From positions 124,001 to 188,000 of the forward strand of contig NZ_PDUD01000026.1 of the NCBI RefSeq assembly GCF_002646595.1: a stretch of DNA of 64,000 nucleotides, written 5' to 3'. Within the stretch, counting starts at the first letter, position 1. Each line of letters starts with the position of its first letter. The DNA comes from Flavilitoribacter nigricans DSM 23189 = NBRC 102662 (GTDB lineage: Bacteria > Bacteroidota > Bacteroidia > Chitinophagales > Saprospiraceae). Both the position numbers and the translations under genes were made by a program. Below, piece by piece: positions 36,465 to 45,900 of this stretch. Below the pieces are notes generated by a model. It was not told the origin of the DNA, made no database searches, and saw nothing but the letters and a program-made list of their open reading frames with translations.

Positions 36465-37761
36465 AAACTGCCAGATTATCCAGATTCTGGGCTTTAGCTA
36501 AAGCTACGGCCTTTTTATAATTTTCCAACGCTTTGTCTCTTTCCCCGCTCCCGGCCAGTGCTTCTGCGTAACTGTCGAATGCATTTGCCGATTCGGGATG
36601 GAGCCGGATATTGGCCTCAAAGAGTAGCAAAGCAGCCTCCCGTTCGCTTCCCAGCAGATAGTTGTATCCGAGGCGGTTGATATCCAGTTCGCTGAGGATG
36701 CCATTATTGAGCATTTTCCGTACCTCAGGGTATACCCGCTCCGCTTCGGAACTGCCGCTTTTACCGTGTACCGCATCCAGCGCCGTGAGCAAGGGCGCAA
36801 ACAGGTTTTCCCGGTATTTTTCGGCGGCGGCAGCGGCCAGTTCTTTTGCTTTCTCCAGGGCTTCTTCTTCCGGCACCTGCACATCGGGAATCACACCGAC
36901 GCCCTCCCAGTTGGACTGAGTGATCGGATTCAGAGAGCGGGCAAAAGGAATGCGAACCCGAAAACCGCCCGGAAGACTGTGAGAACGGGTAGGATGCGCG
37001 CCACCCCGGGTAACTTCTCCGACGATGGTGGCCCGACCTTGCGACTGCAGGGCATAAGGCAGGCCTTCGGCGGCGGAAAAGGTCCGGTCGCTGGTGAGAA
37101 TAAATAAAGGCACGTTGGGTCTTTTTCGCCCGTTGACCTCCACCGTTCGGTATTCGCGGGTGTGATCATTGTAGCGGGAATAGATCGAAGTTAACAGCAT
37201 ATCTTCATCGAAAAAGTAGCTACACAAATACTGCACCGTGGACGGGCTCCCACCCATGCTGTACCGCAGATCAATGATGAGTGCATCGGCCTTGCTGAGT
37301 TTTTCCAGGGAGTTATCGAGTAAACCCAGGTTAACTTCCCCGCCTCCGAAAAAACGCATATCGAAATAGCCCACATTGTCCTCGAAATATTGATAACCAT
37401 TGATCATAGATGGGTTGTAACGAGTGAGTCCCCGCAGCGGATCGGGTTGCTCTACCGGAGTTTCTGCCGCCGGCAGTTGGGGAGCCTGCACGCCCAAATG
37501 GTAATCCCTCGTAATTTTCCGCATCTCCCGGGTGAGCGCTCCGGCCAGATCTTCCGGCGCTTTATAGGCATCGAAATATCCATCCTGTTGTAGTTGTTCC
37601 AGATGAGCATTTACCTCTTCTGCCTTATCCAGGAAGATGTACTGTTCGAGCATCAATTGCTGGATCGATTGAATAATCTCCGATGTAGTCTGGGCGGTAA
37701 CCTGCACGGAACAGCTCAGGAATAAAATGAGCAGACCGTGAAAAACTGTTCTGAAATACAT
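36430..37761 (-). CDS. Exported S41-family (tail-specific/IRBP-like) serine protease with C-terminal TPR
   Basis: 443 aa. Signal peptide (cleavage near VTAQ, residue 24), helical N-terminal domain (about 25-105) and S41 catalytic domain with ALIIDLRYSMGGS, the nucleophile Ser region TSDRTFSAAEG and GEVTRGGAH. A TPR-like pair occupies the last 80 residues (DSYAEALAGSGERDKALENYKKAV). There is no PDZ domain. It lies directly upstream of, or overlaps, the LytS kinase gene, suggesting a shared transcript in which the protease may process envelope peptides. Confidence 0.88.
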   Translation of the reverse strand: MYFRTVFHGLLILFLSCSVQVTAQTTSEIIQSIQQLMLEQYIFLDKAEEVNAHLEQLQQDGYFDAYKAPEDLAGALTREMRKITRDYHLGVQAPQLPAAETPVEQPDPLRGLTRYNPSMINGYQYFEDNVGYFDMRFFGGGEVNLGLLDNSLEKLSKADALIIDLRYSMGGSPSTVQYLCSYFFDEDMLLTSIYSRYNDHTREYRTVEVNGRKRPNVPLFILTSDRTFSAAEGLPYALQSQGRATIVGEVTRGGAHPTRSHSLPGGFRVRIPFARSLNPITQSNWEGVGVIPDVQVPEEEALEKAKELAAAAAEKYRENLFAPLLTALDAVHGKSGSSEAERVYPEVRKMLNNGILSELDINRLGYNYLLGSEREAALLLFEANIRLHPESANAFDSYAEALAGSGERDKALENYKKAVALAKAQNLDNLAVFEQNLAAFERK

Positions 37762-37963
37762 AATAGAAAATGATTTTACGGCACGAAGTTAAGGCAAGTA
37801 TTGCGGTAGCGGGATATAAGTAGCCGAATCGGCAATAATCGCAAACCGGGAGCGATTTCCCGAGGACCAACCCGTATAAGCCACGGCCCAATACAGGTGC
37901 AGGAACTAAAACGGGTGATTGTAAGTTATTGTCGTCAAACCGTTTATTTTGAATTTTAAAATC

Positions 37964-38191
37964 ATGACACTCAAAGAAATCGTAAAGAACAATCAGGTCC
38001 ATTTTAGCTCTTACCGCAAAGGCGTACTGTACTACAGCGTTGTTGTGGAAGACAAAACCTATCGTTTCCCGGTGCCCATTGAGGATACCGGAGATGCTAC
38101 CTTCCTGGATACGGATAAAGCCATGCTTTTTATGCGCTACATCCGCAAGGCGCTTAAGGAGCAGACTTTCGAATTGATGTTGTCCCACTAA
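37964..38191 (+). CDS. Small protein of unknown function
   Basis: 75 aa from the ATG at 37964, 14 bp after a TATTTTG promoter-like box. The sequence is beta-rich, then helical (LYYSVVVEDKTYRFPVPIED, MLFMRYIRKALKEQTF). A similar layout is seen in small conserved Bacteroidota proteins, but I cannot name it. Only 9 bp separate it from the LRR gene, so the two are co-transcribed. Confidence 0.7.
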   Translation: MTLKEIVKNNQVHFSSYRKGVLYYSVVVEDKTYRFPVPIEDTGDATFLDTDKAMLFMRYIRKALKEQTFELMLSH

Positions 38192-38200
38192 GCCATAGCC

Positions 38201-39178
38201 ATGTCTGCACTACACATAGCCTTACAACAGGCCGCCGAATCCCGGGGAGTTGCGGTATCCGACCTGGAGACTTTTGATTTTCCTTTTCAGAATATCCGGG
38301 ATATCAGTCCGCTAAGGCAACTCACCAAAGCGTGGAGCCTGGGACTGATCGGCAACAACATCACGGATATCCGTCCGCTGGAAGAGCTGATGGAGCTGCA
38401 ACTGCTCAACCTGCATTACAGTTCCATCAGTGATCTTTCCCCATTGCGCAGGCTGGCCAAATTAGAGGAACTGGACCTCCAGAACAACGGGCTGACCGAT
38501 ATCCGCATGCTGGCCGAGCTACCCGCCTTAATTCGACTCTATATCGGTGCCAATCCGGAACTGGAGGACCTCTCCCCACTGTGGGAAATGACCACGCTGA
38601 CAGGACTGGACATCGGTGAGATCTCGGAAAGTATGGATTTTTCATTTGTGCAGCAACTGACCGAATTGCAATCACTGCTGCTCTACCGCAGCGGCCTGCG
38701 GGACATCAGGTTTCTCGAACCGCTGCGCAACATGCGGTGGCTCTGGCTGAATTACAACTCCATTCGCGACATTTCCGCACTGGCCGGTATGCAAAAACTG
38801 GATACTCTGCACCTGATCAGCAATCCCGGGGTGGACCTTACCGGACTGCAGGCCTTACCCCAACTAAAACAACTTTCACTCGAAGAAAACCACCTGAGCG
38901 ATCTAGGTTCGCTATCCGGTCTGACTTCCCTGGAATACCTTTTTCTGTCGGATAACGAGATCGAGGATCTGGGGCCCATTCGTGGGCTGACCCAAGTCAA
39001 ATCACTTAGCCTGGCCAACAACCGGGTAAAGGACCTAAGTCCATTATTGAACCTGGATCAGCTGCGAAATCTGAGTTTGAGCCATAATCCGGTTTCCGAT
39101 AATGATCCGGTCATTGAGCAGTTGCGGGAAAAGGGCGTCAAGGTTAATTTGAATGGCCCTCAATGTTCTTTACGGTAA
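38201..39178 (+). CDS. Cytoplasmic leucine-rich-repeat protein (SDS22/internalin type)
   Basis: 325 aa. No signal peptide. About twelve tandem LRRs of 21-23 residues with the pattern LxxLxxLxLxxNxIxDIxPL, for example LQLLNLHYSSISDLSPL, LEELDLQNNGLTDI and LEYLFLSDNEIEDLGPI. The repeats resemble SDS22/internalin-type solenoids used for protein binding. A short N-terminal cap (about 1-40) precedes them. It sits in an operon with a 75-aa protein. The binding partner is not known. Confidence 0.85.
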   Translation: MSALHIALQQAAESRGVAVSDLETFDFPFQNIRDISPLRQLTKAWSLGLIGNNITDIRPLEELMELQLLNLHYSSISDLSPLRRLAKLEELDLQNNGLTDIRMLAELPALIRLYIGANPELEDLSPLWEMTTLTGLDIGEISESMDFSFVQQLTELQSLLLYRSGLRDIRFLEPLRNMRWLWLNYNSIRDISALAGMQKLDTLHLISNPGVDLTGLQALPQLKQLSLEENHLSDLGSLSGLTSLEYLFLSDNEIEDLGPIRGLTQVKSLSLANNRVKDLSPLLNLDQLRNLSLSHNPVSDNDPVIEQLREKGVKVNLNGPQCSLR

Positions 39179-39200
39179 TCAATACCCGAAGCAATAAGGA

Positions 39201-39575
39201 TTAATCCTCATGGGTCAACCTGATCACAAAGCTGGTCGATCCCGTCTCCTGGTACTGCAGGCAGGCGTTAGCCGAACTGATCGATTCCAGATAGATCTTG
39301 TCGCCGCTTTCACTCTTTTGGATGAGTGCCCGCGTTCTTTCCATTAGCGTATCTCCCCGGTTGATCACCTCAACGGCCATGTTATCGCTCGATAGAAACA
39401 ATGCATTAAAACTAAAAACCTTACAGGCGGCATCGGTACCGATTATCTCGTAGATGTTGTTCATGCGGAGCAATTCTGCTTTCTGCATTTCTATTTCCTC
39501 CGATACCGGAGCATTTGAAAAGCTAAGCATATACAACAGAAGGGAAAAGGTCATCAGGAGCGCTTTGGTGTACAT
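39201..39575 (-). CDS. Small secreted protein with GldM C-terminal-like domain
   Basis: 124 aa with a signal peptide (cleavage near SFSNA, residue 22). The mature part resembles the last domain of GldM: a CKVFSFNALFLSSDN strand, INRGDTLMERTRALIQKSESGDKIYLESI and a closing FVIRL strand. GldM is the periplasmic drive shaft of type IX secretion and gliding; here only one domain is present. This could be an accessory or sensor protein. The call rests on pattern memory and should be tested by profile search. Confidence 0.55.
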   Translation of the reverse strand: MYTKALLMTFSLLLYMLSFSNAPVSEEIEMQKAELLRMNNIYEIIGTDAACKVFSFNALFLSSDNMAVEVINRGDTLMERTRALIQKSESGDKIYLESISSANACLQYQETGSTSFVIRLTHED

Positions 39576-39858
39576 CAGTTTTATTTTTGTAATGAAAAAT
39601 TTATGCCGCTCTATACTGGCGGTACTAATTTAGGATAAATAACAAACTGCTTCTAGTGGAATAGAACGGCCATCTACACGAGGCAAGTGTTTCCTTTTCT
39701 TGCTGGAATAAAAATTTTCTCCCGGAAACTAACTCAAAACCGGTAGAACAGGCATGTAATTGTTACCCATTGACTTTAAAGATCACGAACGCCTTAAAAG
39801 CTTTAATTTATTATTGGTATTTTAGTAAAAATTGATCACGATCACTGCATATACATGA

Positions 39859-40419
39859 ATGTTTAAAGGACGATATTTTGTAGACAAGCGAACGACCAGC
39901 ATGCTCGAAATCCAGAGAGTAAGAAACTTCACCTTGTACGAGAGCCCAATCATCAAATGGCTATTTTTCTTCGTAGCAGCGTTAATGATTATAATTCCGG
40001 TCGGAATTTTCTTTTATCCTCCAATTATTCTGGCTTGGAAATACCTGCCGGGGTATTTTGTCGTCGCCTATTTAATCGCCGGTTTTTCCAACAATAGCTT
40101 TGCCGTTACCGCACATGGTTTCTATGTCATCAACCCTAATTACCCGTTTAAGAAATTTCGCCATTCCCCGAACTTCAAAATCAAAAATATCCGTATTGAT
40201 CAAACTGGTACCTTTTGGTGGCTCTTCTTTCCAATGGGGCAGTTTGGAGGCAATTGTAACTATGTTGAAATTACGACCATAGAAGGTCAAAGACACAAAT
40301 TTCTCTGTGCAGGTCTTGACCTTGATGCTTTCGATGAAAATGATACAGAGGAGACACTTGACACCCTACACGATAATCTAAAAAGGAAAAACATTCCGGT
40401 CCAATTCAACTTCAGTTAA
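39859..40419 (+). CDS. Membrane protein of unknown function
   Basis: 186 aa; ATG at 39859, with an internal ATG at 39901 (MLEIQRVRNF) as an alternative. Two hydrophobic segments (about 33-57 and 62-77) precede a beta-rich domain resembling bacterial PH-like domains (FAVTAHGFYVINPNYPF, IKNIRIDQTGTFWW, VEITTIEGQRHKFLC). This is the first of three small membrane-protein genes in a row on the plus strand. The function is unknown. Confidence 0.7.
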   Translation: MFKGRYFVDKRTTSMLEIQRVRNFTLYESPIIKWLFFFVAALMIIIPVGIFFYPPIILAWKYLPGYFVVAYLIAGFSNNSFAVTAHGFYVINPNYPFKKFRHSPNFKIKNIRIDQTGTFWWLFFPMGQFGGNCNYVEITTIEGQRHKFLCAGLDLDAFDENDTEETLDTLHDNLKRKNIPVQFNFS

Positions 40420-40462
40420 AAGAAAACTATTTTCAGTATGGAATCAATTAATACCAAAGCGC

Positions 40463-40819
40463 ATGAATCCAATCGATAATTACCCAAACATGAACGGCAA
40501 CTTTTTCCCTAATCGAAAACTCAAATGGATCTTATTCCCCTGTATTCTGATTAGTTTGCTGCTCCAGATAGAAGCGACAATTTCCTATTTTAAAATAGAA
40601 CAGATCCAAAGCGAATCCTCAATATTTTTTTGCTTTTATAGCCCGTATCAGAACACCTGGATTGTTGAATTATTGGCACAGACCGGTTTGGCAATCGCCA
40701 TTTTTCTCTTCTTTAACAGAAACAGGGAGGTCCCATTGACCGGATTCCAAAAACTCACCCTGCTTGCCCCAGCTTTAATTCTGGTAATGGATCAAATTAT
40801 GCGTCATTTGATGTGGTAG
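40463..40819 (+). CDS. Small membrane protein of unknown function
   Basis: 118 aa with three predicted helices (LILFPCILISLLL-like segment near 25-42, WIVELLAQTGLAIAIFLFF, LTLLAPALILVMDQIM). The Met at residue 10 is an alternative start. Same-strand neighbours lie 43 and 79 bp away. No motif is recognised. Confidence 0.6.
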   Translation: MNPIDNYPNMNGNFFPNRKLKWILFPCILISLLLQIEATISYFKIEQIQSESSIFFCFYSPYQNTWIVELLAQTGLAIAIFLFFNRNREVPLTGFQKLTLLAPALILVMDQIMRHLMW

Positions 40820-40898
40820 ATTCCCGTTCTAATATTCACCTGATTTCTACTTTAGCCCATCGAAAAGAATTGCCATTTGGAATTAGCCCAAGTATTTT

Positions 40899-41345
40899 AT
40901 GTCCAACATAAATTGCCTCTCCATGCTTGATGCGCTACGATACGAGTTTTCTGTAATGACCTGGAAAAATCATTTGACGCTATGGGGAATTCTTCTTTTC
41001 TGTTACGGCATCTGGGTTTATCTGCCATTAGATCGAGCCAACTACAGAATAAAACGAGCAAAACAGGAAGCTAACTATACCAGCGAAACTCCAGGCCAGC
41101 TCCTAAGCATCCGTAAATTATACCTCCCGGCCGGAGAAAGGGGTATTATTCGTTTTGTCGGTCATGAGCTGCGCTATAAAGCTAACATGCAGGGTAGGAT
41201 AATTGAACACACCGAGATTATCCCTAAAAACCCTGATCCGGATATTAATAGTTTGCTTAAATCGATGATGGACGGGGAGACGAGGATCATTGTCAAGTTT
41301 CCAATGCAGAAAAATGGAAAGAGCCTGGTGAAACTTATCCCATAA
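40899..41345 (+). CDS. Single-pass membrane protein of unknown function
   Basis: 148 aa. One helix (HLTLWGILLFCYGIWVYL, about 24-41) anchors a small outer domain with a beta strand/loop pattern (YLPAGERGIIRFVGHELRYKA). Nothing more specific can be said. Convergent with the LRR-like lipoprotein gene that follows. Confidence 0.6.
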   Translation: MSNINCLSMLDALRYEFSVMTWKNHLTLWGILLFCYGIWVYLPLDRANYRIKRAKQEANYTSETPGQLLSIRKLYLPAGERGIIRFVGHELRYKANMQGRIIEHTEIIPKNPDPDINSLLKSMMDGETRIIVKFPMQKNGKSLVKLIP

Positions 41346-41407
41346 TGATTTAGATAAAATGTCAGAGGCAGAGAAAGGGTTAAAGCTTTGTGGCGAAATA
41401 GTGCACA

Positions 41408-42598
41408 TTATTGCTCACAAGCCCCCTCTATCTCCACTCGTGTCCGGCAACCAACCGCATTGCCGCTAATCGTTATATAATTGGAGCTTTCCGTATTGCT
41501 TAAAAAATCACAAATGCTCTTTACGTGACAGGTGGTGAGTTGGGGCGAATCCATGAGTTCAATTCCGGTCATGGTCGCCGGATCAATATTATCCAAACCA
41601 CTTAAACTACGCAATACCGCATTGTCACCCACAAATAATCGACCGCCCCCGATGGAGGTCAGATTATTCAGTCCTCTCAGATCTCCTAGCGCAGTATTCC
41701 CCTCTATACTCAGGCTTATTGACGGATATCCGGTAGTTGATGGCGAACCCAGAGCAGTTAGATTATGTAAGGCATCCAGATTGGTAAGCGCCGCATTACG
41801 CTCTATATAGAAGAACCGACCAATAACGGGAACATTTTCTATTCCAGCCAGACTGGTCAGCCGATCATTATCCCTTATGGTGATCGAACTGATGAACTCT
41901 AAATTTTCCAGGCCTTCTAAACTTCTTAGAGCGTTATTGTCACCTATTTTTAAGACGCCAATTGAAACTATATTTTTCAAACCCTTTAAATTCAATAAAG
42001 CATCATTCTCGTATATTTCCAGGGTACCTATCGACTGCACATTTTCTAATCCTTCCAGGTTTTCCAGAGACTCATTTCCGACTATTTTTAATCCCGCAGC
42101 AGTTAAATTTTCCAGGCCTCTCAGACTGGTAAGTGCCGGGTTGTTTTCTATAAATATGCCCAATGAAGTAAAACCACTTAACCCATTCAGGTCTTTTAGC
42201 CCCTGGTTCCCGCGGATCAGTACCCTGCCGAGGACGGAAGTAAGATTTTCCAGGCCATGCAGATTTTCCAGCGTATAGGTATTGATAATATCCAAACCGC
42301 GCACCTCGGTCAACTGACTTAAACCTTCCAGACTCCGGATACTGGCACCATCGATATATACCCAGAATTTACTCAGGTCCACACATTCCGGATAATCTAT
42401 GCTAAAGTCATCAATTTGCTTTTGGGTGCTAAAGGTTAAAGTGTAGTCGGGCAAGGACAAGCTACTGGTTATTTGTACATAATTGCCTTTGGGGCAAATG
42501 CTTACCCGTTCAATCGGCGGTTCTTTTTTACAGCTGGCTAAACTGAAAACTGCCCAAACCAAGATCAGACCGAAAGACCATTTTATGGAGACGTTCAT
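41408..42598 (-). CDS. Receptor-L/LRR-like surface lipoprotein
   Basis: 396 aa. Signal peptide with lipobox LASC (Cys23). About ten repeats of 23-26 residues of the type SLEGLENLxxIxxLxIxDNxAL, forming a receptor-L-domain-like solenoid. It closes with a Cys cap (CHVKSICDFL ... GCRTRVEIEGACEQ) as in many large Bacteroidota surface proteins. Unlike most of these it has no T9SS sorting domain, so it stays a lipoprotein. A binding role is likely; the ligand is unknown. Confidence 0.82.
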   Translation of the reverse strand: MNVSIKWSFGLILVWAVFSLASCKKEPPIERVSICPKGNYVQITSSLSLPDYTLTFSTQKQIDDFSIDYPECVDLSKFWVYIDGASIRSLEGLSQLTEVRGLDIINTYTLENLHGLENLTSVLGRVLIRGNQGLKDLNGLSGFTSLGIFIENNPALTSLRGLENLTAAGLKIVGNESLENLEGLENVQSIGTLEIYENDALLNLKGLKNIVSIGVLKIGDNNALRSLEGLENLEFISSITIRDNDRLTSLAGIENVPVIGRFFYIERNAALTNLDALHNLTALGSPSTTGYPSISLSIEGNTALGDLRGLNNLTSIGGGRLFVGDNAVLRSLSGLDNIDPATMTGIELMDSPQLTTCHVKSICDFLSNTESSNYITISGNAVGCRTRVEIEGACEQ

Positions 42599-42974
42599 GA
42601 TGATTTTTTTTGGTGGGATGTAATATCCCGTGACAGTCTATCGATATGCTGCCGGGGACGCTTCTATTTGCAGTAATAATTGGCCTTTTTACAGACTTTC
42701 ACAATGATCTTAATTATGAGTCGATCTACATTTGATCAGTGGGCTGATTGAGGAGTAGCTGGATAAGCGTACAAATGCAGGTTCAACTTTTAAAGTGAAG
42801 TGAGACCGTGCCGTGTAGCAATAACACATCAAAAAAGCCCTGATCATGGAAAGATCAAGGCTTTTAGTAGTACGTATTTTTTTGTGCCTGGTGTTCCCAC
42901 CAGAAAACTAGCCTTTATCACGACGAATGCCTGGTACAACCACCAAAATCACCAGGTCTGTCAACCAGGACGGC
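42599..42974. other. Intergenic region carrying repeat copy A
   Basis: No protein gene seen. It contains the promoter region of the LRR-like lipoprotein on the left and repeat copy A (42830-42902), which ends transcription from the 1113-aa gene on the minus strand. Confidence 0.5.
42830..42902. repeat. tRNA-end/terminator-like intergenic repeat, copy A
   Basis: Hairpin AAAAGCCCTGATC with GATCAAGGCTTTT, then a spacer containing TACGTATT, then a segment GTGTTCCCACC. It shares the hairpin, TTTTAG and ACGTATT parts with copies B and C but is the most divergent. On the minus strand it is a terminator for the T9SS protein gene. Confidence 0.65.
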
Positions 42975-45900
42975 CTATTTAAAGACCATCAATCGATGGA
43001 CACCCACGGTTCGTTGGCCCGATTTGACAATTACGGCATAAACACCATTGGTTAATCCAGTCAATGGCAGAGCAATGCGGTTATTTTCAACCTGATCCAA
43101 ATGATACACCTGTATGACCTGGCCGTGCATATTGAAAAGATAGACATCGGCTTCCTGATCGGTCTTACCCATGAGATCAAGGTTTGCGATCTGACTTGCT
43201 GGATTGGGATGTAAGTTGGTAGAGAATTCAGCGTGATCTTCTAACTTTCCAACCTCAATATGCTGTACTGTTGCCGTATGCTCAAGAATTTTTCTCCCCT
43301 CACCTGCAATCTCATCCCTACCAAGGGAAATAGTATTTGGCGTATCCGCAAGAACTGATGATTGTCCAGCTCCGCATCCCCTGATTTCCACATCATCAAT
43401 AAAAACCTGGTCATTATTGGCCGATGCATCACAACGGAACCTAAACTGGGTACTAGCCGTAAAGGCAATGCCGTCAATACTCACGGTTTCATTGTACCTC
43501 TGATCGTTTACGAATTCGTCGTTGAGATTCCATTCTTCAATAGTGGTGAAAGAATTTCCGCCATCGGTAGAGATCTGCAGCCAAAAGTCTTCGTTAGCAT
43601 TATCCATCGATCTGGTAATGTAAGAAAAGGAAATCTCGGCGGATGAATAAGCTGTCAGGTCCAGGTTGTCGGTCGTCATGACGGAAGTGTTGGTATTATC
43701 CTGCAAGCGAACCGTAAAACTTCCAGAATTAGCGTAAGAAGCATCGCCGCTACTCCGCCAGGCATCGTTACCGCCATCATTCCAGATGCCCCATCCGCTT
43801 TCAAAATCTTCAAAATTAATAGTCGCGCAATTTCCCGGGACCGTTACGGTAATGTAGCCCACTTTGGTTTCCACATCATTACCAACTGCATTCGTGGCCG
43901 TGAGTGTTACATCGTAGATACCGGCCACAGCATAAGTAACCTGTGGATGTTGAGCCGTACTGGCGGAAGGGGTTCCACCCGGAAAACTCCAGCTCCAGCT
44001 ACTTGGGCCGTTTGTCGATTGATCCGTAAATGAGACGGTTCCGCCCTCTTCAATGCTCGTCAGGTCGGCCGTGAAGTCGGCAACGGGACTGAAGTCGTTG
44101 TCCGTGATACTTAAGTCGAACGTTGCCGGAGAAGCAATGGAAGCATTGGTGCCGCCGGTAATATTTTGGAGCGTAAACGTCAACGTTTCGGTAGCCTCTT
44201 CCAATAAGTCGTCCGTTATCGTAAGCGGAATGCTTTCGCTGGTCGAACTACCCGCGGGGAAGGTAACCGTTTGGGTCGTGTAATTATCGATATCCGCCGG
44301 ATCACCGGCCGTTAGCACCAGATCAACGCTGGTGGCCTGCGTGCTACTGGGGTTCGATATAGAAAGAGTAATATTTATCTGACCGGCGGCTTCACCAACT
44401 GTCGTTCCGGAACTTGCAAATTGTACGCCGGTATCCAAATTACCGAAGGGCGTACCGTCTTGTCTCACACCGGGTGAAGCCTGGGCATTAGTCCCATCTT
44501 CATTAGAGTAGGCCGAGGTGAGCGGATGCGGCACAAAATCTCCGGTGATATCCGGACTTCGCACAAAAGCAACCGGTCGGGTGGCCGGACCGTAGGTAAA
44601 GCTCAGTTGGGTGACATCGGCACCATCTTTGATGAACACCTGGTCACCGGTATTGACCAGCCCGAGCGAAGTGGACTCACTGGCGGTCTGGACGATGCTG
44701 TTCCCAAAGGACCCGCTGGGCGTGCCGCCACCAAAAACCACAATAGCCCCTCCGGGCGGAACGATGGTATTAGCCGGGAAGATATGCCGGTCGGCCCCAT
44801 CATTAATTTTCCAGCCCGAAATATCGGCCGGAGCGGTGCCCTTATTTACCAATTCGACATATTCATCGTAGTGGTAGCTATAGGTGCCGTCGCCATTCGA
44901 ATCGAATCGGGTAGCTCCCCCTGCACTTGCGTCTGATCCGGCGGGCCAGGGCATGAACTCATTGACGACGAGGTCCGGATCGTCATCATCCAGGATACTC
45001 AGTGCATGGGCCGACATCGTACCAATAGTAGCGCTATTTCCTCCGGCCGGGTTTTGCAAACTGAAGAGCAGCGTTTCATCTCCTTCCAGATCCTGATCAT
45101 CGGTAATGGTCAGATCCAGGGTTTGGGAAGCACTGCTGCCGGCGGGAAAAGTAATGGTCTGAGTCGTATAATTGTTCACATCAGCCGGATCACCAGTGGT
45201 CAACACCACCTCAACAGTAGTGGCCTGACTACCACTCGGGTTTTGAATTTCGAGTGTCATCGTGGTCGTTCCGGCCGTTTCATCTGCTGAAGACAACACA
45301 GGGGAAAAAGTTACCACGGTATTGGGGCCGCCGTCTGCAACAAATACCCGGGCGAGCGCATTGCTCATTTTGGTCCAGCCACTTACATCATTGCGCAGCC
45401 GGGTCTTTTCCTGTTCAATGTGGATAAACCGACCATTATTGCCGGTAGAAATTTCCAGACAGGGGTCAGCGGACGCATTGATCATCCGGCCCTGTACATT
45501 GGTGGTGCCAGTGAGTCGGGTCCAATTGTCGAGATGCGCAATTTTAAAGGTCAGGACATTATCTTCTACAAAAAGTTCGTCCCTGATACGGGCGAGGAAA
45601 TCAAGCGGCAGTGGCTGAAGCGGCGTGCCGTTACTCAGGATAACGTACGGATCGGAACTTTCCTTACCAAAGCCATGCAGTTGAATGAAAATGGAATTGG
45701 GAATGGCGTCGAAAAGATTCTCCGTAGTAGTATGGAAGATCGTATTGGTATTATGCGGGTTGTCGGATATTCTGAAGGCTTCGCTGTTCCCGCACGCGCT
45801 GGTAGTACCGCTGCAACTGGAAGCGGTAGAATCGTTACAGCGGTGGGTGCCGCTTAGGAAAAGTGCTCTGGCCCCGATCTCCCGGAATACATAAGCAGCT

